From positions 186,001-250,000 of the forward strand of contig NZ_JAUCYU010000004.1 in NCBI RefSeq assembly GCF_030373445.1: a stretch of DNA of 64,000 nt, read 5' to 3'. The position numbers and the translations under genes are program-made. This DNA comes from Roseovarius sp. Lineage in GTDB: Bacteria > Pseudomonadota > Alphaproteobacteria > Rhodobacterales > Rhodobacteraceae. The notes below the pieces were generated by a model. That model had not been told where the DNA came from, did not search any database, and saw only the letters and a list, made by a program, of their open reading frames with translations. The first letter of the stretch is position 1. Each line of letters starts with the position of its first letter. Shown one piece after another: positions 52,997-63,446 of the stretch.

Positions 52997-53785
52997 ATGT
53001 CCGGAGAGTTGTCGCCCATCGACAAGGCGAAATTCGTCGCCGCCAAGCGATCCGTCGACTATGTCGAGGACGGCATGCGCGTGGGCCTCGGCACCGGCAG
53101 CACCGCCGCCTGGATGGTGCGCTGCCTGGGCGAGCTCGTGCGCGACGACGGGCTCAAGATCCGCGGCGTGCCCACCTCGACCCGCACGGCCGAGCTGGCC
53201 CGCGACGTGGGCATCGACGTGATCAGCCTGGACGAGGCCAAGTGGCTCGACCTCACCATCGACGGCGCGGACGAGTTCGACGGCAACCTGAACCTGATCA
53301 AGGGCGGCGGCGGCGCCCTGCTTCAGGAAAAGATCGTCGCCACCGCGTCGGACCAGATGATCGTGATCGCCGACATCGGCAAGGAGGTCGAAACCCTCGG
53401 CGCCTTCCCCCTGCCGGTAGAAGTTATCCCCTTTGGCTGGCAGACCACCCGCGCCCTGATCGAGGAACTTCTGGTCAGCATGGACGTGCTTGGCCGCGAC
53501 GCCTCGCTCCGGATGAACGGCCGCCACCCCTACATCACCGACGAGGGCAACTACATCATCGACCTCCATCTCGGGCGCATCGGCAACCCGCATCAGCTCG
53601 CCATGGTGCTCAACCAGATGCCGGGCGTCGTTGAAAACGGGCTTTTCATGGATATCTGCGACATCGTGATCCTCGGCCACGGCAACGGCAAGGTCGAGAC
53701 GCGCGATATCAACGAAGGCACGGTGGAAGAAGACCGTCTGGATTTCGTGGAATCCGACAATCTCTTCTCCGACCTGCAGGATTAG
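52997..53785 (+). CDS. rpiA: Ribose-5-phosphate isomerase A
   Basis: A 262-residue RpiA that interconverts ribose-5-phosphate and ribulose-5-phosphate. Motifs: MRVGLGTGSTAAWMVRCLGE (phosphate loop), LTIDGADEFDGNLNLIKGGG (catalytic Asp), LLQEKIVATASDQMIVIADI (catalytic Lys/Glu region). The ATG at 52997 follows GGGGAG. The C-terminal extension (KVETRDINEGTVEEDRLDFV) is usual in alphaproteobacteria. gor follows after 12 bases. Confidence 0.96.
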   Translation: MSGELSPIDKAKFVAAKRSVDYVEDGMRVGLGTGSTAAWMVRCLGELVRDDGLKIRGVPTSTRTAELARDVGIDVISLDEAKWLDLTIDGADEFDGNLNLIKGGGGALLQEKIVATASDQMIVIADIGKEVETLGAFPLPVEVIPFGWQTTRALIEELLVSMDVLGRDASLRMNGRHPYITDEGNYIIDLHLGRIGNPHQLAMVLNQMPGVVENGLFMDICDIVILGHGNGKVETRDINEGTVEEDRLDFVESDNLFSDLQD

Positions 53786-53797
53786 GACAAAGACGAT

Positions 53798-55153
53798 ATG
53801 AGCTTCGACTACGATCTTTTCGTGATCGGCGGCGGATCGGGCGGCGTGCGTGCGGCCCGGGTGGCGGCGCAGGGCGGCGCAAAGGTGGCGCTGGCCGAGG
53901 AAGACCGCTATGGCGGCACCTGCGTGATCCGGGGCTGCGTGCCCAAGAAGCTGATGGTGTTTGCAAGCGAATATCCCGGCCATATCGAAGACGCGAAGGC
54001 CTATGGCTGGAAGATCGAGGCCGGCGCCTTCGACTGGGATGCCTTCAAGACCCGCCTGCATACCGAGCTTGACCGGCTGGAAGGCGTCTATCGCAACCTG
54101 CTGAAGAATTCCGGCGTCGACACCTACGACGCCCGCGCCACGCTGGACGACGCCCATACCGTCAAGCTGTCGACGGGAGAATCCTTCTCGGCCAAGCACA
54201 TCCTGCTGGCCACGGGTGGCCGCCCGGTCCGCCCCGACCTGCCCGGCGCCGACGAGGGGCTCGTGTCGAACGACATCTTCCACCTCGAGACGCTGCCGAA
54301 ATCCATGCTCATCATCGGCGGCGGCTACATCGCCTGCGAATTCGCCGGCATCCTCAACGGCCTCGGCGTCGAGGTGACGCAGTTCTACCGCGGCGCCCAG
54401 ATCCTGCGCGGCTTCGACGAGGAGGCGCGCGGCCTGATCGCCGACGAGATGATCGCCGCCGGCATCCACCTGCATCTCGGGACCGACATCAAGCGGGTCG
54501 AGAAAACCGGCGATGGCTACAAGGTGACCGGCACCAACGGCACCGAGCACACGTTCGAGAAGATTTTCTTCGCCACCGGCCGCACCCCCAATACCGACGG
54601 CATGGGGCTGGAAGAGGTGGGCGTGAAACTCGGCCGCAAGGGCGAGGTGGTGGTCGACGAGTACAGCCAGACCAGCGTGCCCTCGATCTATGCCATCGGC
54701 GACGTGACCGACCGGGTGAACCTGACCCCCGTCGCCATCCGCGAGGGAATGGCCTTCGTCGAGACGGTGTTCAAAGGCAACCCCACCCCCGTCGATCACG
54801 AGCTGATCCCGACGGCGATCTTCACCCAGCCCGAGTTCGGCACCGTCGGCCTGTCCGAAGAGGACGCGGCCGAGCAGGAACCGATCGAGGTCTATGCCAC
54901 CTCCTTCAAGCCGATGCAGCAGGCCTTCGCCGGCCGGTCCGACCGGGTGCTGATGAAGCTGATCGTGAGCAAGGAAACCCGCAAGGTGCTGGGCTGTCAC
55001 ATCGTCGCGCCCGGCGCGGGCGAGATGATCCAGCTGGCCGGCATCGCGGTGAAGATGGGCGCCACGAAGGAGGATTTCGACCGCACCGTGGCCGTGCACC
55101 CCACCATGTCGGAAGAGATCGTGACAATGCGGGAGCCGGCGCGCACCGGTTGA
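53798..55153 (+). CDS. gor: Glutathione-disulfide reductase
   Basis: A 451-residue NADPH-dependent flavoprotein. The redox disulfide is GGTCVIRGCVPKKLMVFAS, the FAD motif DYDLFVIGGGSGGVRAARVA, the NADPH motif SMLIIGGGYIACEFAGILNG and the C-terminal His-Glu pair VAVHPTMSEEIVTM. It regenerates GSH for the GST and formaldehyde pathways. It starts 12 bases behind rpiA and is probably cotranscribed with it. Confidence 0.96.
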   Translation: MSFDYDLFVIGGGSGGVRAARVAAQGGAKVALAEEDRYGGTCVIRGCVPKKLMVFASEYPGHIEDAKAYGWKIEAGAFDWDAFKTRLHTELDRLEGVYRNLLKNSGVDTYDARATLDDAHTVKLSTGESFSAKHILLATGGRPVRPDLPGADEGLVSNDIFHLETLPKSMLIIGGGYIACEFAGILNGLGVEVTQFYRGAQILRGFDEEARGLIADEMIAAGIHLHLGTDIKRVEKTGDGYKVTGTNGTEHTFEKIFFATGRTPNTDGMGLEEVGVKLGRKGEVVVDEYSQTSVPSIYAIGDVTDRVNLTPVAIREGMAFVETVFKGNPTPVDHELIPTAIFTQPEFGTVGLSEEDAAEQEPIEVYATSFKPMQQAFAGRSDRVLMKLIVSKETRKVLGCHIVAPGAGEMIQLAGIAVKMGATKEDFDRTVAVHPTMSEEIVTMREPARTG

Positions 55154-55222
55154 TTTTTGCCTGTGAAACCACAGGTTATGAAGTAGCGTTTGGACGGACG
55201 CCAAAACAGAGGAAGAGGTTAA

Positions 55223-56392
55223 ATGGCTGGACATTCTGGCGGCCCCTGGGGCGGCGGCGGAAACTCGGGAGGGAACGGCGGAGACGATGACGACCGCCGG
55301 GGCAACCGGGGCGGGCGACGCCCGCCGGAAGGGGGCTCGCAAATCCCCGAGATCGACGAGCTTGTCAGGAAAGGCCAGGATCAGCTCCGCGTGCTCATGG
55401 GCGGGCGCGGCGGCTCGGGCAAGGGCAACGGCGCCGGTCCCGGCGGCAGCGGCCCAGGCTTCGGGCGTGGCGTCTTCGTTCTGGGTGGGCTTATCGCCGT
55501 CGTGCTCTGGGCGATGGCCAGCTTCTACACCGTCAAGCCCGAAGAACAGTCGGTCGAACTGTTCCTCGGCAAGTACTACTCCACCGGCGATCCGGGCCTG
55601 AACTTCGCGCCGTGGCCCTTCGTCACCGCCGAGGTCATCAACGTCACCTCCGAGCGCACCGAGAATATCGGCAGCGGCCGGGGCTCTTCCTCGGGCGGTG
55701 ACGGGCTGATGCTGACGACCGATGCCAATATCGTCGATATCGATTTCCAGGTGGTCTGGAACATCAACGACCCCGCCAAGCTTCTGTTCAACATCCGCGA
55801 TCCGCAACTGACGGTGCAGGCGGTGTCCGAGGCGGTCATGCGCGAGATCATCGCCGCGACCAACCTGGCGCCGATCCTCAACCGCGACCGTGGCATCATC
55901 GCCGACACCGCGCGCGAGAACATCCAGACGACGCTCGACGAGTATGACAGCGGCATCAACATCGTCCGGGTCAACCTCGACACCGCCGACCCGCCGCGCG
56001 AGGTGATCGACGCCTTCCGCGAGGTGCAGGCCGCCGAACAGGAACGCGACCGCCTGCAACGCCAGGCCGACGCCTACGCCAACCGTGTCCTGGCCGAGGC
56101 GCGCGGTGAAGCCGCGCAGGTGCTCGAACAGGCCGAGGGCTACCGCGCCCGCGTCGTCAACGAAGCCATCGGTGAGGCCAGCCGCTTCATCGCCGTGGCC
56201 CAGGAATTCAACCAGGCGCCCGAAGTGACCCAGCGCCGCCTCTACCTCGAAACGGTGGAGCGCACGCTCGGCAAGATGGACAAGATCCTGCTCGACGAAT
56301 CCACCGGGGCCAACGGCGAGGGCGTGCTGCCCTACCTGCCCCTCGACCAATTGCGCCGTTCGCGGCCCGCCGGCAACGAAGGATCGAACTGA
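55223..56392 (+). CDS. hflK: FtsH protease modulator HflK
   Basis: A 389-residue inner-membrane SPFH protein. The N-terminal about 75 residues are Gly-rich and flexible. One membrane helix is at about 80-100 (FGRGVFVLGGLIAVVLWAMA). The SPFH domain follows (SFYTVKPEEQSVELFLGKYY, GDGLMLTTDANIVDIDFQVV) and a coiled coil lies at about 265-330. With HflC it forms a large dome that encloses FtsH and limits its access to membrane substrates. Its stop TGA shares one base with the hflC ATG. Confidence 0.96.
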   Translation: MAGHSGGPWGGGGNSGGNGGDDDDRRGNRGGRRPPEGGSQIPEIDELVRKGQDQLRVLMGGRGGSGKGNGAGPGGSGPGFGRGVFVLGGLIAVVLWAMASFYTVKPEEQSVELFLGKYYSTGDPGLNFAPWPFVTAEVINVTSERTENIGSGRGSSSGGDGLMLTTDANIVDIDFQVVWNINDPAKLLFNIRDPQLTVQAVSEAVMREIIAATNLAPILNRDRGIIADTARENIQTTLDEYDSGINIVRVNLDTADPPREVIDAFREVQAAEQERDRLQRQADAYANRVLAEARGEAAQVLEQAEGYRARVVNEAIGEASRFIAVAQEFNQAPEVTQRRLYLETVERTLGKMDKILLDESTGANGEGVLPYLPLDQLRRSRPAGNEGSN

Positions 56393-57717
56393 TGCGCAAA
56401 TCCGCTCTCTTTCTGCCCATCCTTGCCGTTGTCGTCATCGGCATCCTGTCCTCGCTCTACATCGTGGACGAACGCGAAAAGGCCCTCGTGCTGCAATTCG
56501 GCCAGATCAAGAAGGTCATCGACGAGCCCGGCCTCGGGGTGAAGATCCCGGTGATCCAGGAGGTCGTGCGCTACGACCGGCGGATCCTGTCGCTCGACAC
56601 CGACGCGATCGAGGTCACGCCGTCGGATGACCGCCGCCTCGTGGTCGATGCCTTCACCCGCTACCGGATCGCCGACGTGGTCCAGTTCCGGCAGGCTGTC
56701 GGCATCGGCGGCACGCGCGTCGCCGAAGACCGGCTCGCCTCGGTCCTGAACGCCCAGATCCGCGAGGTGCTGGGTGCCGACCAGGTGACATCCGACACGA
56801 TCCTGTCGCCGCAGCGGCGCGACCTTGCCGTCCGCATCCTCGAGCAGGCCCGCGCCAGCGCGGCGGGGCTGGGGCTCGAGATCGTCGACGTGCGGCTGAA
56901 ACAGACCAACCTGCCGCAGCAGAACCTCGACGCCACCTTCGCCCGGATGCGGGCCGAACGGGAACGCGAGGCGGCCGACGAGATCGCCCGCGGTAACGAG
57001 GCGGCACAGCGCGTCCGCGCCGCCGCCGACCGGACCGTGGTGGAAACCGTGTCGAACGCCGAACGCGAGGCCGAGATCGCCCGGGGCGAGGCCGATGCCG
57101 AACGGAACCGGATCTATGCCGAGGCCTTTGGCAACAACCCGGATTTCTTCGCCTTCTACCGCTCCCTCTCTGCCCTCGAGCGGGCGATGAACGAAGAGAA
57201 CTCCACCATCGTCTTCTCGCCGAGCAGCGAATTCCTCGGCCCGATGTTCGACGCCGTTCGCGCCGACGGGCTGGGCGAGGTTGCCGTCGACGAGATCGAC
57301 CTGGATCGCCTGCGCGAAATGGCCCCGGAGACGGAAATCTCGCCGGACCTGCCCGAAAGCGAACGGCGGCGGCTGGAAGAGGACGCGGCCCAGCAGGAAG
57401 CGGAGCAGGAGGCCGAAGCGGCCGCCGAAGCCGCGGAAGGTGCGGGCGAGCAGGCCGCCGAGGGGGTTGAAGACGACGGTGCGGACAGTGACGCCACCGA
57501 GGAAGACGCGGCAGCAGATGACGCCGACGCCACGGAGGACGCCACCGAAGCCGATACCGCCACCGACGAACCGGCCACCGACGACGCGACCGCCGAGGAG
57601 GCGGCCGACGATGCGCCGGCCACCGACGACACCGCCACGGATGACCAGGCCGCCGACGACACCGCCGCCGACGAGGAGACGGAGGCGGAAGACCCCGCCG
57701 AGGAGGTCGCCAATTGA
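56392..57717 (+). CDS. hflC: FtsH protease modulator HflC with long acidic tail
   Basis: A 441-residue HflC, about 110 residues longer than usual. The membrane segment (SALFLPILAVVVIGILSSLY) and SPFH domain (VDEREKALVLQFGQIKKVID, EVTPSDDRRLVVDAFTRYRI) are normal, and the coiled region (REREAADEIARGNEAAQRVR) is present. From about residue 328 the protein is an Ala/Asp/Glu/Thr-rich tail with repeats such as ATDDTATDDQAADDTAADEE. The tail is probably disordered and lies on the periplasmic side together with the dome. See findings. Confidence 0.95.
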   Translation: MRKSALFLPILAVVVIGILSSLYIVDEREKALVLQFGQIKKVIDEPGLGVKIPVIQEVVRYDRRILSLDTDAIEVTPSDDRRLVVDAFTRYRIADVVQFRQAVGIGGTRVAEDRLASVLNAQIREVLGADQVTSDTILSPQRRDLAVRILEQARASAAGLGLEIVDVRLKQTNLPQQNLDATFARMRAEREREAADEIARGNEAAQRVRAAADRTVVETVSNAEREAEIARGEADAERNRIYAEAFGNNPDFFAFYRSLSALERAMNEENSTIVFSPSSEFLGPMFDAVRADGLGEVAVDEIDLDRLREMAPETEISPDLPESERRRLEEDAAQQEAEQEAEAAAEAAEGAGEQAAEGVEDDGADSDATEEDAAADDADATEDATEADTATDEPATDDATAEEAADDAPATDDTATDDQAADDTAADEETEAEDPAEEVAN

Positions 57718-57911
57718 TTGCCACGTTCTTCCTGGCCCTCGGGCTGGTACTCGTGGTCGAGGGGCTGGTCTACGCACTGGCCCCTTCGCTTGTCGAGCAA
57801 CTGCTCGCCGCCCTGCGCGCCCTGCCGCATGACAGCCGCCGGCTGATCGGGCTGGGCTCGATCGCCGCCGGGCTGGTGCTCGTCTGGTGCGCAAAGATGC
57901 TCGGCGCCTGA
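57714..57911 (+). CDS. DUF2065 membrane protein
   Basis: A 65-residue protein of DUF2065, known as the small partner gene behind hflKC. It has two membrane helices (ATFFLALGLVLVVEGLVYAL and LIGLGSIAAGLVLVWCAKML) joined by a short loop. The TTG start overlaps the hflC stop by four bases. The role is unknown. Confidence 0.9.
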   Translation: MIATFFLALGLVLVVEGLVYALAPSLVEQLLAALRALPHDSRRLIGLGSIAAGLVLVWCAKMLGA

Positions 57912-58066
57912 TCTGCGCGCTTGATTTGGGGCTCGCGACAGGTTCACATGGTCGTGACACCGGCTTGCCAAGTTTTGCGTCTCGGGCAACCGTTCATAAA
58001 TAGAAGCTCAGGACAATAACTGCCCTACCGATGATGACAATCGGATCAACCGGAGGAGAGTTTCCA

Positions 58067-59560
<1,494 letters not shown>

Positions 59561-59589
59561 CCGGCCTCGCCCGCATACCGAAAGACAGA

Positions 59590-59622
59590 ACAGCCCCGGA
59601 GGACAACTCCGGGGCTGTTTTC
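59590..59622 (+). terminator. Intrinsic terminator behind the DegP-type gene
   Basis: ACAGCCCCGGAG (59590-59601) pairs with CTCCGGGGCTGT (59607-59618) across a 5-base loop, followed by TTTTC. A textbook rho-independent terminator, 29 bases behind the stop. Confidence 0.96.
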
Positions 59623-59647
59623 ATGCGTCGGTCAGGTGTCGGGCCGC

Positions 59648-60334
59648 CTACGGCCCTTCGATGATGTTCGCCACCATCTGTCCGATGGCATTGCTGCCCT
59701 TGATCGAGGGGTGGATCATGTCGAGCGCGTGATAAGACGCGTCGCCCTCGGGCACGAGATCGGAAAGCGACAGGAAATGCACCCCGCTGTCGAGCGCCGC
59801 CAGCTTCTCGACCCGGCGCTCCAGCTCGGCGCCCTCGTCCCGGCAATGTTCGATCAGAGAGCCGCGGCCGGGGCTGCGCATGTAGCCCACGTAGACCACC
59901 TGCGCGCCCGATTGGCGCAGTTCCGACAGGAAGCCGGGGATGCGCCCCTTGCGCCCGTCCTTCGAGATCAGCCGGTTCAGCTTGCCATCGCACACCACGC
60001 AGCCACAGCCCAGCCACAGGTCGTTGCCGCCGCCGTTGACCACGATCCAGTCCCACTTTCCGGGCACGTATTGCTTGGTGATGTTGAGCCCGGCACTGCC
60101 CGAGATGGGAAGCGGGTAGAAAAAGCGCGCGCCGATCACCGAACGGTCGACAACGGGCTCGCGCAGCGTCTGCTCGACGGCATCGGCCACCGCCCGGTCG
60201 GACATCCGGTGCGAGGCAAGCATCGAGTCGCCGACGAAGAGGATACGGGAGGGGTGATCGCGGCTGACGGATTCGCCGCAACCGGCCAGCAACAGGGCCG
60301 CGGCGGCCAGCTTGAACAAACGGGAAATTTTCAT
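59648..60334 (-). CDS. SGNH/GDSL-type hydrolase lipoprotein
   Basis: A 228-residue exported protein. The signal ends in the lipobox LLLAGC (Cys near residue 18), so it should be a lipoprotein. The SGNH blocks are present: ILFVGDSMLASHRMSDRA (block I Ser), GSAGLNITKQYV (Gly region), VNGGGNDLWLGCGC (block III Asn) and ALDMIHPSIKGSNAIGQ (block V Asp and His). It is a periplasmic or outer-membrane esterase, perhaps removing acyl groups from glycans. It has two extra Cys pairs (GCGCVVC). ATG at 60334. Confidence 0.88.
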   Translation of the reverse strand: MKISRLFKLAAAALLLAGCGESVSRDHPSRILFVGDSMLASHRMSDRAVADAVEQTLREPVVDRSVIGARFFYPLPISGSAGLNITKQYVPGKWDWIVVNGGGNDLWLGCGCVVCDGKLNRLISKDGRKGRIPGFLSELRQSGAQVVYVGYMRSPGRGSLIEHCRDEGAELERRVEKLAALDSGVHFLSLSDLVPEGDASYHALDMIHPSIKGSNAIGQMVANIIEGP

Positions 60335-60609
60335 GGCAACAGACGTCCGACTCTTGAACAACCGAAGAGAAAGCCGAGAGCAGAAAAGCTCTCATCTTCG
60401 ACCGTGACGCCCCCAGAAAAAGAACGTGGCAGCAAAGTGTTTGATTCTCAACAAAATTCTGACTCGCTTTGTTCGCTCACGGGAAACAGTTGCAGGGACG
60501 CCCGGCGATTCCGCGATTTTCGCACAGTTCGCACTGCGGTCAGGGGCAATTGCAACTGGCGGCGCGAAAGTTAGTTTGGCCGGATTACCAATCGCGAACA
60601 GGTGAGATC

Positions 60610-61538
<929 letters not shown>

Positions 61539-61542
<4 letters not shown>

Positions 61543-62300
61543 ACCTGACAGCCGTTCGCGCCATCTACACGTTCGAAATGGCGCGCTTCTTCCGCACGCT
61601 CCTGCAAAGTTTCATCTCGCCGGTGATATCCACCTCGCTCTACTTCGTCGTCTTCGGCGCCGCCATCGGCAGCCGCATCGACCAGGTCGAAGGTGTCAGC
61701 TACGGCGCCTTCATCGTGCCGGGGCTGATCATGCTGACGGTGATGACCCAGGGCATCTCGAACGCCTCCTTCGGCATCTACTTCCCGAAATTCATCGGCA
61801 CGATCTTCGAACTGCTCTCGGCGCCGGTGAACTTTCTCGAGATCGTGCTGGGCTATGTCGGCGCCGCGGCGACCAAGGCGCTGTTCATCGGCATCGTGAT
61901 CCTCGGCACTTCGGCCTTCTTCGTCGACCTGAACATCCAGCACCCGCTGGCAATGGTCGCCTTCCTGCTGCTGACCTGCGTGTCCTTCGCGCTGTTCGGG
62001 TTTATCATCGGCATCTGGGCCAAGAACTTCGAACAGCTTCAGCTCATCCCGCTGCTGATCATCACGCCGCTGGTGTTCCTCGGGGGCTCGTTCTACTCGA
62101 TCTCGATGCTGCCGCCGGTCTGGCAGACGATCACCATGTTCAACCCGGTGGTCTACCTGATCTCGGGGTTCCGCTGGTCGTTCTTCGGGCAGGCCGACGT
62201 GGCGATCGGGTTCAGCCTGTTCGCCATCGGGCTGTTCACGGCGATCTGCATCGGGATCATCTGGCTGATCTTCAAGACCGGCTGGCGCATCCGCTCGTGA
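61539..62300 (+). CDS. ABC-2 type exporter, permease
   Basis: A 253-residue permease with six membrane helices. The family text is [60 protein letters not shown] and [20 protein letters not shown], as in YadH/NodJ-like members. It is translationally coupled to the ATPase gene. Motif copy 5 lies 12 bases behind its stop. Confidence 0.94.
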
Positions 62301-62312
62301 GTGCCGTCGGAT

Positions 62313-62340
62313 TCCGGGTATTTTTTGAGCGATGAAAGCC
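62313..62340 (+). repeat. Dispersed intergenic motif, copy 5
   Basis: The core GGGTATTTTTTGAGCGATGA then AAGCC is most like copy 4 (39978-39951). It lies behind the permease stop. The following spacer to the S49 gene (62341-62479) shows no other gene. Confidence 0.5.
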
Positions 62341-62479
62341 GGGGCGGCACGCGATCCTTGCGTGCCGCAGGGTAAGACCGCCGCATAATGTGCCTTGCGC
62401 ACAAGTTTTTTCGCCCGGGGCGGAAAACAGCGGGGGCCCGCGCCTTGTTATAGGGGCCCGCGCAATCTACATCGGGCGG

Positions 62480-63277
62480 ATGAAGCTTTCTTTGCCCCTT
62501 GTCGACCGCGGGCCGCTTGTCGCCGTGATCCGCCTGAATGGTGCCATCGGTACGGGCGGGCGCGCCCAGCTCAATGACGAGGCGATGGCCCCGATCATCG
62601 AAAAGGCCTTCAAGCGGGGCAAGCCCAAGGCCGTGGCGCTGGTGATCAACTCCCCCGGTGGTTCGCCCGTGCAATCCTCCCTCATCGCCGCCCGCATCCG
62701 CCGGCTGGCCGAGGAGAAGGCGATCCCCGTGCATGCCTTCGTCGAGGACGTGGCGGCCTCGGGCGGTTACTGGCTGGCCGCCTCGGCCGACGATATCTGG
62801 GTCGACGACAGCTCGATCGTGGGCTCGATCGGGGTGATCTCCGCGGGTTTCGGCGCGCATGTCCTGCTCGCCCGGCAGGGGGTGGAGCGCCGCGTCTACA
62901 CCGCCGGCAAATCGAAAAGCATGCTCGACCCGTTCCTTCCCGAGAAGGAGGAGGACGTCAAACGCCTCAAATCCCTCCTCGACCAGATGCACGAGACCTT
63001 CACCGCCTATATCAAGTCCCGCCGCGGCGACCGGCTCGCCGACCGGCAGGACCTGTTCACCGGTGAGTTCTGGCTGGGCGCCCGCGCGGTCGAGCTGGGC
63101 CTCGTCGACGGGGTGGGGCACGTGGTGCCCAAGCTGAAGGCGCTCTACGGCGACAAGGTGCGCTTTGCCCGTTACGGCAAGAAGCGCGGCCTGTTCCAGC
63201 GGTTCGGCGCCACCATGGCGCAGGATGCCATCGACACGATCGAGGAGCGGGCGGCCTTTGCCCGTTTCGGCCTCTGA
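62480..63277 (+). CDS. S49 family peptidase (SppA/SohB-like)
   Basis: A 265-residue ClpP-fold protease. The catalytic Ser is in VEDVAASGGYWLAASAD (about residue 93) and the Lys in YTAGKSKSMLDPFLPEKEED (about residue 144), the SppA-type Ser-Lys pair. LVINSPGGSPVQSSLIAARI is the oxyanion strand. There is no clear N-terminal membrane segment, so it may be cytoplasmic or peripherally bound. It cleaves membrane peptides or signal-peptide remnants in related systems. A small membrane protein gene follows after one base. Confidence 0.93.
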   Translation: MKLSLPLVDRGPLVAVIRLNGAIGTGGRAQLNDEAMAPIIEKAFKRGKPKAVALVINSPGGSPVQSSLIAARIRRLAEEKAIPVHAFVEDVAASGGYWLAASADDIWVDDSSIVGSIGVISAGFGAHVLLARQGVERRVYTAGKSKSMLDPFLPEKEEDVKRLKSLLDQMHETFTAYIKSRRGDRLADRQDLFTGEFWLGARAVELGLVDGVGHVVPKLKALYGDKVRFARYGKKRGLFQRFGATMAQDAIDTIEERAAFARFGL

Positions 63278-63278
63278 C

Positions 63279-63446
63279 GTGATCGTCAAGATCGTCATAC
63301 TCTTCCTCGTGTTCATGGTGGTCATGGCCATGTTCGGCAAGCTGAGGTTCCCCGGCCAGCAGAAGCTGGCCTCGGCGCGCTGCAGCAATTGCGGCCGGTT
63401 CCGGCTCGGCAAGGGTCCCTGCGACTGCCGGAAGGGCAAGAAATGA
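63279..63446 (+). CDS. Small membrane protein with zinc-ribbon-like tail
   Basis: A 55-residue protein with one membrane helix (VKIVILFLVFMVVMAMFGKL) and a tail with four Cys (RCSNCGRFRLGKGPCDC) arranged as CxxC and CxC, ending in a basic KGKK. This looks like a small metal-binding knuckle. It is coupled to the S49 protease gene upstream and overlaps the antiporter gene downstream by four bases. The GTG at 63279 is the first start; ATG codons inside the helix are alternatives. It may assist the membrane protease, which is a guess. Confidence 0.75.
   Translation: MIVKIVILFLVFMVVMAMFGKLRFPGQQKLASARCSNCGRFRLGKGPCDCRKGKK

Noticed and set aside
52961-56350. A 1129-codon minus-strand frame
   Set aside because: It runs opposite rpiA, gor and hflK, all of which have full family motifs; the frame arises from high GC at third positions.
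58031-58066. ATG at 58031 as start of the DegP-type protease
   Set aside because: It has no ribosome site, while CGGAGGAGAG lies directly before the TTG at 58067, and the added residues are not signal-peptide-like.
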